This document shows positions 12,806-25,604 of a stretch of DNA of 64,000 bases, piece after piece. How positions within the stretch are numbered: the stretch's first letter is position 1; each line of letters opens with the position of its first letter. This stretch comes from Setophaga petechia (taxonomy: Eukaryota; Chordata; Aves; Passeriformes; Parulidae), in NCBI GenBank assembly GCA_024362935.1, contig JANCRA010000040.1, positions 1,240,001-1,304,000 on the forward strand, written 5' to 3'. The translations under genes and the position numbers were made by a program. The notes beneath the pieces are model-generated. The model saw only the letters and a program-made list of their open reading frames with translations, was not told where the DNA came from and ran no database searches.

Positions 12806-13390
12806 AAAGCAAAACCTGTGCTGCCTTTTGGTAAGCTGAAACGGTATCTTATTTTTTAAAATATTTATTTACAATCTTGTGGCACCTTCGTAGCTGCAGC
12901 CACGAGGCAGCACCCTGCCATGCTTGGCAGGATGAGGGGAGTAAAAGATGGTTGCTACACCGAAAAAGCTCGCAGTTTAGGGGGAGCCTGAGACAACAGA
13001 TGGGGAAAAGCAGATGGAGATGCGTCAGAAAAACCAAGGCAGGATTGATCAGTGCTAAGTTTGTTGCTGGGCACTCTCGGTGTGCGGAGGAGTGCAGAGC
13101 AGGCTTGTGGAAAACGGAGCATGGGGCAGTTTGGACATGGGCTGGCAAGGTGCCCTTGAGTGCCATGGGCTTCATCCTGGGGCTGCAGCTCGCAGCCTCT
13201 TGCAGAGCTTGCAGTGAGGGGTTTCAAGGGATTGGCTCCAAATAGGATACAGGATATATATAGGTTCTGCATCTATATCTATGGAAAGATTTCCCTCTCT
13301 CAGGCGTGTATATATAGATATATAGATTATTTTTCTTCCAAAATTTAACACAGATTGCAAAGGGTTGGTTCTGGTGGGCTTCAGTTTTGG

Positions 13391-13814
13391 CTCTTTCTTT
13401 CTTTCTCTCTTTCTCTCTTTCTCTCTTTCATTCTCTCTTTCTCTCTTTCTCTCTTTCTCTCTTTCTCTCTCTCTTTCTCTCTCCTCTTTCTCTCTTTCTC
13501 TCTCTCTTTCTCTCTCTCTTGCTCTCTCTCTTTCTTTCTTTCTTTTCTTTCTTTTCTTTATTTTTTCTTTCTTTCTTTTTCTTTCTTTCTTTTCTTTCTT
13601 TTCTTTCTTCTCTCTCTCTTTCCTTTTCCTTTTTTCCTTTTCCTTTTCCTTTTCTTCTTCTTTTTCTTCTTCTTTTTCTTTTCTTCTTTTCTTTTCTTCT
13701 TTTCTTTCTTTCTTTTTTCCTTCCTTCCACCACCTCCTTCCTTCCTTCCACCACTCCCTTCCTTCATTCTTTTTCTTGCTTTCTTTTCCTTCCTTCTGCC
13801 ACTTCCTTCCTTGT
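13391..13814. repeat. Long polypyrimidine (CTTT/CTCTTT/TTCC) microsatellite tract
   Basis: About 420 bp of nearly pure C and T on the + strand, with only a few A/G interruptions. It moves from TCTCTTT units through CTTT and TTTTC units to TTCC units separated by short CACC interruptions. A run of about 16 T follows at 13833-13848. The Phe/Leu/Ser-rich frames open in all three forward frames, and Lys/Arg/Glu-rich frames on the reverse, are artefacts of this composition. The homopurine-homopyrimidine character could form triplex (H-DNA). Confidence 0.95.
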
Positions 13815-16320
13815 TTTTTGTTATGTTTGGGGTTTTTTTTTTTTTTTTAATTAAAAGAATTTTCAGTAAAAAAACATTCAAAGTGGATTTTTTTTCCCTC
13901 TTTATTGGAATGTCTATAAGTTTAGAGGTCTTTTTTCCCTGTTCTCTTTTTCTCTGTTTTCATGAGAAAAGAAAGCCAGAGGCATTCTTACAACAGAAGG
14001 GTTAAACTTCCCTTTAAGTGGGACATGAGGGCACAGTCTCCTGAAAAGGCTGAAGTTTTCAAACATGATGTCCAGCTGTGCTCCTGAAAGGTGAAATTCC
14101 TTTATAGTCTGGGAAAGCTGACCTCACCATAGTTAAAAAAAATACCTAATGGAGCATTCCCATCCCTTCCTCCTACAGTGGAGATCTCGGGGTTTTGACG
14201 TGGAGATTCATAGAGGCATTTGCTGTCTACAGCCTGAGTAGAATCCAGGAAGGTTTCTGAATACTTGATTTCTCATTGGTAATGATGTGCATGTAGACAG
14301 GTGTACCAGGGTTAAAATCCTACCTTTTCTTCACCTGCCTACCTGTGTGGGCAGAGAGACTCAGTGTTAAATGACAGAGTCAGACATTTAGAGCAAAATT
14401 CTCATCTTTTGTTAAGCATGACTGGATCCTGTATCAATCCATGTACTTAAAAAGAATCATATCACTGGGGTTCTCAGGTGCATTTTTTTAAACCTAAAAT
14501 TTGCACTACTCTACCATGGAGAGCTGAAGAATTTCAGTCTGTGTAATTTGTCAAGAAAAATTGAAGAGGTTGTGGCTTCATAGTTTGTGTATGCCTGCAT
14601 GGAGACAGAATTTATGATGAAGGTTTTCTTTTATCTAACAGATAAAAGTCATAAAAGACAGTTTAGTTAGAGAAATTCAGACTAAAAAGAATTCTATTTT
14701 TCTGGCTCAGGATAGTTGTAACTGTAAAGGTGCTATTCCAAGGTTATGGTCCAGACACAGAGGCCAAGCGACAAAATTCCCTGATCATTATTATCCAGGA
14801 GCACAAAACAGATGATCTGATCTGGCCTAAAAACCTATTAATGCATAATGAACACAATTTAAACCAAAGATTACCATAGTAGTAGAGGGGCTTTATGGCA
14901 CAGCTCTGTTTTGCACAAAAAGCTTGGAGGAGAGGCCATGTCACTTCTGGGAATGGATAATATATATTCAAACACAGTGTTGTCCCATATTTTTCTCCTC
15001 TGGGCTACTTGAATACCATTATTGCTGTGAAATGTTACAAATAAATCAACAAAAGAAAAAAAATTGTTGTATATATTTCTATATTGATTCTAACAGGATA
15101 AAAATAAGAAAACTTTCGCACCAACTTGGCTCACATAAGAAGCATGATTTTCTTGCTCTGTCACAGCTTACAACATTGCAGACCATATTCTTTTTAAAAC
15201 AGTCGCACTGATAGCAAGGTGTGATGGAGCTTTTCAGACTGTTGTTACAAATTTTTGGATTAAAAAGTTTTCTATCTGTTACAAAACATCAATAAGCACA
15301 TTCAGTGAGGTGTGGGGTAGGAGTGACTTGTTCAATTTCTGGGGGCATGTAATATTTTATCATCTTGCAGTCTTGCAATTTGGTATGCTAAGGGAAATTA
15401 ATTTGACTGTTTACAATGTTTAATTTTCAGTAATTATTCAAGCATATAGAACAACAGGCATTTACAGTATGTAGTAAACAGATGGATTAGAAATTGTGCA
15501 TGCAATTAGAAATTGCACTTAAAATACAAATGTGCATTTGAATATTCAGTTACCTTTAAAAAGAGAAAAGGTATAGATAAAACTGTGAGTGTCTTAGAAA
15601 TTATTTCTAGAGCCCATAAAGTGCCCTTCATAACTGGGTCTTTTCCAAAAATATTCATTTAATTCCAATTGCAAATTGCATGTACTTCTTTTTTCCTAAG
15701 ATAAGACTGAATTGTTCAGATTTGCTAGTTTTTCCATGCTGTTGTGGTTTCAGAATCACTGCAGGATCACTTTTTCCAGCCTCCAAAGAGAGACATTCCC
15801 CCTGCATCACTGTGTCCATGGTGTTGGTGGTGTGAAACGCAGAGTGCTGACTCTGCCTGGCACCCAGTGCTCAGCCCTGCCTTTGCTCGAAGTTCACTTG
15901 AGCCATGGCACTTGAGAAATTATTTTGTTAGGACAAGATAAATCTTTTCCAGAAATTGTGGATCTGTCAAGATGTGAAAGTACTCTAAATGAATATCAGT
16001 CTGATCTTATTACTTTAGAGTTTATCCTTTCTCCACCTTGAATTGTGTTGCAATCTTTCATTCGGTCAAAACTGATTTGTAGGATAGATGACACTGCAAC
16101 CCCCAGTGAAATCACCAAAAATACCTGGAAATTATTTTTAGAAGTGACTTTTGAGAATCCATTTTAGATGCCTGTGCAAATACATTCTTCCCTGATTTTG
16201 GTGTGGTCTCCTCACACGGCTCCTGGATTGAATGCTTTGGTGCTGTGCATGTGGCACATGCACCAGGTTCTCTACATCACAGCTGGTGTAGAAGAGCACC
16301 AACTTAATTTTCTCTTTTAA

Positions 16321-16377
16321 TTTAATAATTAAAAAACAACCAAACAAAAAAACCCAAAAATCAAAAACAAACCCCAC
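16321..16377. repeat. A-rich low-complexity tract
   Basis: About 57 bp of A with scattered C (AAACAACC and AAAACCC patterns). This resembles the reverse complement of the T/G tract at 7249-7327. It may be the tail of a decayed retroposon, but no body can be identified upstream. Confidence 0.7.
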
Positions 16378-16752
16378 TCTTGTCTCATGAATACTTTGTT
16401 AAAAATGAGCTATAAATGTAACACCCTCAAGGAAAGAGAAGAGGTTCATCCTGCTTTCAGTGAAGTCAGTGGGATTCCTGCCATTGCTGCAGATGGGTGT
16501 GGGATTGAACCCTTAGTGATTGTCTGAGTGTGAAATGAGAAAATATACTTAGCCAGGTTCATTTGAAATTATTAGAGACAAATTCTCATCTAAGGTAACA
16601 GTTGGAGCTGATTTCAATGGCCTTTCAGCATATTGACCATAAATCATGTAACAAGTATTAAATAGCCCCTTCCCTCCATATGTACCCCCTCCATTTAAAG
16701 GGATTATAATTTAACATAGAAAAAATATTTGAAATCTCTGCCACTAAATTGG

Positions 16753-16816
16753 CAGTTTACTGGATCCAGTTTACTGGATTAATTATTTGACTTTAGGAAT
16801 TGCTTTGACTTTAGGA
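16753..16816. repeat. Two adjacent short direct duplications
   Basis: CAGTTTACTGGAT occurs at 16753-16765 and 16767-16779. TTGACTTTAGGA occurs at 16787-16798 and 16805-16816. These are two separate slippage-type duplications within about 65 bp. Confidence 0.85.
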
Positions 16817-19800
16817 AAAAATAAGTAGTTTAAGATAGTTATTTTCCATTTTTTTACTATTTTTATTGCTAATTTTCAACCTATTGTTCTATTCACTTTT
16901 GTAATGTAATTAATTCTGTGTATGTATTTGTTGATGAATGTGATTTTTTACCTAGACCTTCCAGCATAGTGCATGAGGGCTCCTCTGTTTTCCCTGCTTG
17001 TGATATTTTCTGGTTTAGAGATGGAAGCAGAGTTTTTGTGGAGGTTTTGCAGTGTTACAGGACAGTGAATAAACAGATTCATACGCTTTAGGTCAGAGGG
17101 ATATTATATCACCTGCTCTGACCCCTTCATGGTAGACATGATAGAAAATCACTTAATTACTCCTACACTGAGGCGTCTAACTGGTGTTTGACTAAAGCCT
17201 GTATTCCAGGAAGATACCGATTTAGAGGCTACAAAACCTCTTTTTTTCTTTCCCCTGATATTTATCTCTTGTATTGTTTGAAATGTCTTGTTTATTTTTC
17301 TTTGAATTTGTCTGCCTCTTCTCTCCACCATTAGATTTCATTGTACTTTTCTCTGCTGGAATAAAAAACCCTTTACTGCCTAGTAATTTCTCTCTGTGCA
17401 AGTACTTCTATGCATTAATCCAATTATTAATTAATTAACGACAGTATAGTTTTTAATGCATAGAGGAAAAGAAGCACTGATTTAATTGGTGCCATATTGT
17501 CATTGACTTACATGTAGAAAAATGCAGGCTGTTCTGCCACCATAAAGCCATTTGTGGTCACAGTCTAAACGTGGTTTTTAGAGTCCTCCCTGCTCAAGTC
17601 TGAAACATGCAGGAAAAACCAGTGTCAGGTGCAGAGGAGGGTATGAAGTAGCTCTGAGGACCTTCTCAACAGGAGCACCAGCAGCTGCCAATAAAGCAAA
17701 GGTGTTCCAGCTTATTGTTCACAAAAATTATTGCTCGTGGCGCTGACTCCCACAGTAAGCTGATAGATGCTTAATTTCTTTTTGTTGTAGATAGGAAGTG
17801 GATGCATATGGCTTAGCCATTTGTTACCCACCATGGCTATCCTGCCATTCTTCAAGGACAAATTACCCCACTGTTTTTATGGCTAGAGATGTCAGGCTTG
17901 GGGGCAATTTTCCCCTTTAATATGCTTTCTTTGTGGTCAAAAGATGGAAAATCTGGTGTTGTCTCCGTATATGTCGAAAGCATCTTTGGGGTAAGGAATC
18001 TAGACAGATGTAAGCATTCTAAACATCAAAGTGTATATTTAATGAAAAAAAAAAAAGATGTAGACCTAAGTTTTGATAATTCCAGAATGTATAGTGGATG
18101 CTCTTAGAAACTCCATTTTGTTTCTGCTCTGCTGCCACTGACCACAGATTCATGCACATTGTGAGCCCAACCAATGTGGGTTTATCAGCTGCAGATGATA
18201 GCACAGAAGAGGTCCAGTGTGAGCCATCACCTAAGCACTGCAAGCACGTTTGCTCACCAAAGTGGCAGGCACTGGTGTCCCTGCTGTCCCTTGGTGCTCT
18301 CCCGTCCAGTTCATGGCCTCTGTCCTACAAACAGGATGGGGCTGGCTTCCCTACCCATTGGCAAGACCTTGCTAATGGCACAGGAGCCAACAGATCAGAG
18401 GTGGTTGTCTTTTTGGAAAACAAGCTATCATGGGTGAGGGGTTGGCTTTAGTTGGATGAAGGAAAGTGGGGGGGGAGTCACAAATTAGAACTTTGCTCCT
18501 CTGAATTCCAGTTATGAGTTGGAACCACAAGATGCTGCAGTGTTTGCTCTAGCAGGCTGGCAGTTCACTCACTTGTGTATTAACACTTCCTTGTTAACCT
18601 GAAATGTGGGGTAATTAAGGCCTGGATTCCCTCCTTAGCTCTGCCATAAGGCTTGTGCATGATCTGGAAGTCTCTCTTGGAGCAGCTTCCCTTGCACAGA
18701 GGTCAGGATTTGCCCCATCCAACTGACTTCATGCTGGCAATGCAAGGCTGGTGCCCCCACACGGACAGAAGGCTTGACTCAGCCCCCAGAAGGAGTTGCA
18801 ACCCCTAAGAGAATGGGAATATCAGAAGTACAAAAAGAAAATACATTTTTGTTGTTTTCATTTGCCTTCTGGTTTAGGGCAGACTGAACAGATTTCAAAT
18901 TTCAGATCCACAAATAGAGCTTTTTTTCTGGGGATTGTTTTCATTTTGTTTCTTGTAAATGAAAGCTGAGTCTCTTGTAATTACCAAGAGCCTCAAGACT
19001 TTTGTTAAATACAGAGCATTGGGAAAGCAATGACAAATCCTTGACAGGACCCATAACTGGCAGTGAAGTATGTCGTGACACTTGTGCACTCGGTCCTCGC
19101 AATGAAATTCTGTGTCTGAAAGCACGACTTTATGACTGTGAGCAGCAGCAGTAATGATCCCCTTCTTCCTCACAGTGCTCTTGTGTGAGTTATTTCATTA
19201 CTGCCTGTAATGTGCTTTGAGACCTTGGATTGAAGAGCAGGGTGATTATTATGGTAGTTCAATAATACTGTTTAGAAGGATGTAGTACTCTGCAGCACTG
19301 GCTTTCATGGAAACACAATCTGCATTCAGTGGAAATGTTCTCCATCACCAAAGTCAACTCCCAGAGTCAAAGTCACACTTGGCATTGCTGCTGCTCCATC
19401 CCCAGCTTTTGGGGAGGAGCTCAAAGTGCAGCATGGTCATTTTCCAGTCCCCGGCTCTATGACAAGAAAGGTTGTTCTCACCCATCCTCTGTTCTCACTG
19501 AGATCTTTGCATTTAGAGCTCTCCAGTTTCGGACAAGGGGATTTGCCTCAGGACACCTGTCCTACTCCTCTGGTTTCCACCATTGCCTGGTTTTCTATTG
19601 CTCCTTGCCAAGAAGTTGCTGTGATACTCTGGATTATCCCTGCACCTGACTCCAGACAGAGGTTTTTGTTATTGCCTTCTCAGGTTTCACTGTGACTTTA
19701 CTCTTATGCGGTGATGACCTCTTGCAGCTTGGTCTGCTGGCTTTTGAGAAGGAAGCAATCCCTGCTATCACAGGCTTCAACACCAGAAAGAGCAGTTGTG

Positions 19801-22800
19801 GTTTGAGACAACCAGTCATCTTCCCTGTTTTTAGAGGGAACATGGGGATTTCATCACCTCCCCAGGGCCCACACCCATAGGACAGGTTTACTGGTACTGG
19901 TAGGTGAGCTGCCACCTCTGAGGCACTCCTGTCTCTATGGGGATGTGCCATCTGGGTGCTGTGCCAGCTCAAAGCTTTGCCCTGCCTGTGCTGCTGCCAG
20001 TCTGTCCAAAGACCTGAGCTCGTGCCCAGTCACAGAGAGTTTTGCAGATATTGCAGTATTGCTCAGTATCTGGAGAAAAGGAAATTTCAAAACATCCTTT
20101 TTCCATCCAGTTATGTGACCTTTTATGTATTTTTTCAGCTTTCAAAGCTACTGTGCTCTTGTGCCTTTTTTTTTTTTTTTGTTAACAAAGGCAGATGTAA
20201 GGTAATCGAAAAATACCATTTACCACTTAAATTGGTGCCTGAATTAATGTGGTGTCTGTACTGTAGCGTCTCACAGTTTGTTCTGTATTTAGATTTTTAC
20301 ATTAATCTTTTATGCCACAGCATTTAAATACCTTTCAAAAATGCATTAACCAATCCATTTAACATTTCCAATAAGATACAGACTTGTTCCTTATAAGAAA
20401 TACTAATAAACTGTTCAATTCTCAAGTTACATTAAAGCATATATAAACCAGAAACTTTAAAAACCTCTTCAGAATTCCTCTGTAATGAAAAGACAGAGAG
20501 GGCAGATCTTCCCATTCTGACTTCAGTTGGAGGGTGTGAGTGGGTCTTTGAAGGTTCTGGGAAAAGAACTTGGCTGTTTGGAAACTCACTGCCAGTATGG
20601 GAGGTAGGATCTGTGGCTCCAGACTAGGAGAAGATAAAAAGCAGGGAGAGATTTTGGGGTAGGAATTGCAAAAATTCATCTCTATTGCCTTTCGTCTGTC
20701 TCCCACCACTTCTGAGCATCCCAGGACAAGTAGCGCGAGAAATCTCTTTACACTTCCTTCCTTTTCCCCTCTAGACCCAGTTTGGCAAAACTTTCAGGAA
20801 AGAGAGAGGAAAAGAGAGGTATGAAATTATATTTATATTTTGGCATCTGGCTTGTTTTCATTTTTTGCCTGTCCCGAGTCTGGAACAATTAGTCTTGGTC
20901 CACATTTAGGGCCGTTACAGTATAAATGATGTCAGTAGAAAAGCTGGTCTCTGCCACCAGTCATGCAGGTTTCTTCCTTATTTGGTCACAGAAAATGAGA
21001 AATGGCAAGGAGCTTTCAGATCTGGCATTTCAGATTGATTCCTGCCTGGATGTGTCATGTGAGAGAGATAAATGCAGTTTAATGATAAATTCCAAAGGGA
21101 AAGGAAGAATTAAGAGGAATGTGTCTGAAAATACGACACCTTTACCAGCCAGCTACATGCTAGAATATAATTTCTGACTGATTATCATCTAGTAACAATT
21201 AAACATCTTTAACCTTTTCAACCTCCTGTGATTTGGTGCATTAATGAAAAATGTAAAATGGAGCATCCATCTTTCTGAAGCGGCTACAGAGAAGAATGGT
21301 TGTGAGACTTACCAAGGTTTCATTTACATAGCAAATCTGGTTATTACTTAAATTTTCTATCAGAACACAGTAAGACACTGTCCAGAGAGAGAATATTCTT
21401 CTGACACTACATAATGATAAGACTTGAAAACTGAGAGGAATGCAGTGATAGGAATTGGTGGGGGTTTTAGCTGGCCTTTTATTGGTTTTTTCCCCCTCCT
21501 TTTCCTGTGTTAAAAGAGTATTAATAAAGATTTAAAGTACTATTTCAATCACCACTTCTAACTTTTATCATAATAGTCTAGATATATATAGCTGCATTTT
21601 TAAACAAATAAACAGACAGTTTCATATTTGTAAGGACATCAAAAACTTAGAGCTCAATTTCACCATTCAGGGTTGATTTGCCTTGTTCTCAGATTTAAAA
21701 AAAAGCAACTGTTGCCATGTGGGCTGAAAAGTGATCTGTAATGACTAATCGACTGCAAACATACACGACTTGGGTATTGAAGCAGATAAAATTGCCAGGC
21801 ATTTTTTAAATCAGGGTCTCAATATATTTTTCTCCCCAGATGCTCTGGGCTCTAGCAAGTGCTCACTATTCAGCAGGCATTAAAGAGGAACATTTAGCCA
21901 TTTTTAAGAACAGATTGATTAGCTTAATCTCTTTCTTTGAAGGTGAACAAAAAGCACTGTACATTTTTTATATCACAATGATCTCCTGAAATGAGGCTGT
22001 GTGGTTTTCCTGAGTCTGCAACTGTTCAGCCTGCTCTGCCTCTGCTGCAGCTGTTGGTGTATAAATAGGCTGTGGGATTCTCCAGGGGTCTGTGCTGCTG
22101 ACACTCTTGTAGATCATGTTGACCTCAGCCTTCATCTGAATTCCCTGAGGTTTCCACAGCTGGGACTTGTCTAACAAGGGAGAATCTCTGTACCAGCCCA
22201 AGGAGGCACACTACATAAAGCTTCAGTCCTGCTTGGCACTTGTCTTGCATCTCAGCCTCAGCTTTGTCAGGCATCTCACAGTAGTTTTCTAGCAACAAAA
22301 CAAATAGCTTCATGTTATATTTGCCATCTTCACTTCTGGGCTATAGCCATGTGATTTCATTAATGCACCTTCTGCCATTCTCACATGAAGTGCGTGTCAG
22401 AATTTTAAACCTCACCAGGTAGTCACCACTTAGCTCCTGCTATGAGGAGCACTGCAGAGCCTGGATAAATTCAGCTCTGGAGGCATTAGGTAGATAGGCT
22501 GAAAGCCAAACACTGCACAAACTGCTATTCCTCAGGCTCCTGAAACCACAGTTCTGCATTTTCAGAGATGTCGCATAGGAAGTGCCTCGGCTTTGGCTGA
22601 GTGCGCAGGCATGGAGGGAAGGCCAAAGGATGGTGCATGGGTGGGAGGACTTGGTGATGGTGAAGGCTCATTATAGGAGATGAGAAGGAGCTTTTTGTCT
22701 GCCAAACCATCCACAAACAACATGGTAGCACTCACCAGCACTGTGAACTTGCAGTGGATGCAGTGTAAGAGATCCAGCCCAGGCTCAGTTCACCCCCATT

Positions 22801-24005
22801 TTGGTGCAGAAGGAAGTTATTGGTGGAGAAGGGCCTGAAAAGTGGGATGGGGAACATCTGCTGAACTTCATGTTGTGAGGTCCAGGAGACTGTAATCAGA
22901 AATCAAAGGGAGAAGACAGTTTATCTGCCCACCCCATCTCTTTTGTTGCTTACATTTGTTGACAAATCTCATTCTGATCAGAGCTGCCTCGAGGTTTCTG
23001 AATTCTCCAGGTTGGCTGTGCTAGTATCAGTGGAGCAATGTCCTTTGTAGTTTTCACCTGCTCTGCCTTGGCATGCTGAGAACAGTCCTTTCATTCTATT
23101 GAAGCCTAAAATGACTTCCTAGGTCTGGAGTCCTAGCATCATACTCCTCTTGATCAGAATTACTTCTGGGGCTATGAAGAACAAAGCGCACAGCTTCAGA
23201 GCATGCTGGGTAGCTTTCTTCAGTGCCACAGTAACCTGTTAGGAAGTGGAATAATGATGAACACTACAGCTTTGCATAGTACTCTTGAACAAGATATAAA
23301 GAGACAGTAAGCCACAGGGAAGGGAACTCTGTGAGTTATTGGTCATTTTTTATGCTGTCAAGTAGCTTCGTACAAATCATGCACAGTTCCAGCTTTCTTC
23401 AGAACAGCCCCTGGATATAATTGGTGAAGATGTCTCTCAAGGCAAGAAGTTTGACAAAAGGGCAAGCTTCTCATTTTCCCAGCATTGACACTGACCAAAA
23501 CGTGCTGAAGTGCCTGATTAATTTCTCAGTAGCAAGGTGAAGGAGGTTCACAGCAGACTGCAGCTGCGTCTGTCAGTGTGGTGCTTGCCACACATGCACA
23601 CACCAGAAGCAGCATGCCTACTTTGTTTTCCTCCACTTTCAGTATGTTTTAGAGGTTTTTTCTGCTAAGACATCTGGATGTAAAGATCCTTGCAGTTGTA
23701 CTAGCAGTCATAAAAATTAGGTGGTCTGTTCTTTGTTGCAAAAGAGATAGCATGTGTGGAGGGGGTTGGAGGTGTCAAACTATTTCCCCTCTTTTATTTC
23801 AAGTAGCAGAAGGAAACCTCAATTTCTATGACCTCTCAATTGGAAACAATTTACGTCTGGACAGTCTCTTAACACCCAGTGTAAACTTTAGGGTTTTTTA
23901 ACAAACCAGATTTTTTAGCGTTCTGTAACAAAATCTGAATGAGAGAAAATGAGGCATTTCATTGTTAAAAGGCATTGATTTTGTGAAAAGTGAGCTATGT
24001 CAGAG

Positions 24006-24070
24006 ACTCATAGAATTGTTTAATTTGGAAAAGATCCCTAAGATCATCAGGCCCAACTGCTGGCACTCAA
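24006..24070 (-). mobile_element. CR1 LINE 3'-end remnant, antisense
   Basis: The + strand has CTCATAGAATTG, AATTTGGAAAAGATCCCTAA and GATCATCAGGCCCAAC, the reverse complement of the CR1 3' terminal region. Only about 65 bp is left. Confidence 0.7.
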
Positions 24071-24319
24071 AAAAATGATTGTGTCACAAGATATGCAGTA
24101 CTTTTCCAATTTTCTGCCTTATTCTAGCGTATGCTGTCGCTCTGTGGGCCTCAGGGTTTGGAGAGCAAACTTTCTAGGTCATTGCTTTTACACAGCCAGC
24201 TAAATATGTTCTGAAGTGCTAGGACTCTGGATACAGATACAGATGAGATTCAATGCAGAAAATACAGCATGAAAGGGATGTCATATATTAAAACTATTTG
24301 ATTTAGTGTTGCCAGGAGG

Positions 24320-24335
24320 AAAAAAAAAAAAAAAA
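24320..24335. repeat. Poly-A run
   Basis: Sixteen consecutive A after GCCAGGAGG. No retroposon body is recognised upstream. Confidence 0.85.
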
Positions 24336-25604
24336 GGATATTTGCAAGTGTAAGATGAAAGGTTAGAATTGTTTTACATTAAAGATAGTCTGGTAATCTG
24401 GTGACAAAATGTCACAAGAGAACTTTTAGCCCTTCTCCTTCTCTGTGAGAAACAGCTTTGTAAAATTCATTGTTCAGTGAGATCTCACTATAGAGGATTA
24501 TTTCTATATGGATAAGGAGACACCATACTAGAATTCACTGCCATACACACTGAAAAGGCATAGCACACCTTTTCTTATTTGTTGTTATTTTAATCCATCT
24601 TCTTACATTTGTCTAGGTTTTCTATTTCTACTTTTATTAATTGTTATGAGCAACAGCTGAAGAAACACTTTATAGTGCAGTTATTGAGCTGTTCCAGGAG
24701 AGGCACATCTTCAACAAATAAGGAATGTCTAAATCTAGGAGAGAGTTTGCCTGAGGCTTCCAAAATATTACTCAGGTGCCAGCACATAGAAAACTCCAGC
24801 AACTCCTGGTGAGACATGTGCATTGGATCAGAGTACAAATGTTCATTATTCTCATCTCAAGTTTGCATGAAGATAAAGGAGAGAAGGATGCAGTAAAAAC
24901 AGGCAAGTGACTGAAGCAGTGTCTGTTGCTGTAGATAAGTTTTTTTGGAAGGGAGTGCAGAGTGCTGGATGGAAGAAGCTGGGTTGCATGGGTGACATTT
25001 CTAGTGCAGGAGGCACCATGAGGAAAGTAGGGCATTTTGAGCATATGAAAGAGAGAGGTGTGCTGAGCTTCATTAGGAATTCCAGTCACTTCTTCAGTAC
25101 AAGACAAGATAGACAATGTATTTTGCTGTTTAATCACTTTACTTGTTTCCTGTACAATCCACACAAAGGTTAAGCATCTTTATTTTTTCTTTAAATAAAA
25201 GTGGACATCAGTACAAAACAGAGACATCACTGAGACTCTGTTTTAACAAGGTAGGTACACGGTGGAATTATTTTAGATTTGCTTTGGGTTCTGATTAAAG
25301 GGAAATCTTCTCACCAGCAGCACCTTTTTCTGTGCTAGTGTTATTGGACTATTTTAACCAAAATTCACTAACGCAGAAGTGGCATTTACAGCTTTTCCCA
25401 GTCTTGTGCATGTTTCCAGTTCTACAAGCCTGAGTGTCATAAACTTTTAATTTTTTTTTTAAAGACAACTACTCCTCCAACCCAAAATATATTTATCAAC
25501 TGCGTAAGTTAGGATGGACACAGAGAAGTTCTTTGAATTAAGTGTTATGCATCTGCTGGAAGACAGGACCTCAAGGTCTCACTTTTTACTTTAATTTCAG
25601 CCCT

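Larger units (their letters stand above)
13849..25604. other. Intronic sequence, no gene seen
   Basis: Unique DNA with one small CR1 remnant at 24006-24070, an A/C-rich tract at 16321-16377, two adjacent short direct duplications at 16753-16816, and 16 A at 24320-24335. TAAT-rich islands at about 17400-17560 and 21180-21360 look regulatory. No open frame is recognisable. Confidence 0.5.

Noticed and set aside
12849..13272. Overlapping 105-122 codon frames on both strands
   Set aside because: Several competing frames cover the same bases, with no recognised domain or splice context. This fits locally GC-richer intron DNA.
13355..14005. 216-codon Phe/Leu/Ser-rich frame and overlapping frames on both strands
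   Set aside because: It is the translation of the CT-rich microsatellite in all frames. Its composition is explained entirely by the repeat.
24772..25173. 130-codon minus-strand and 88-codon plus-strand overlapping frames
   Set aside because: Mutually overlapping on opposite strands, no family resemblance and no flanking gene signals.
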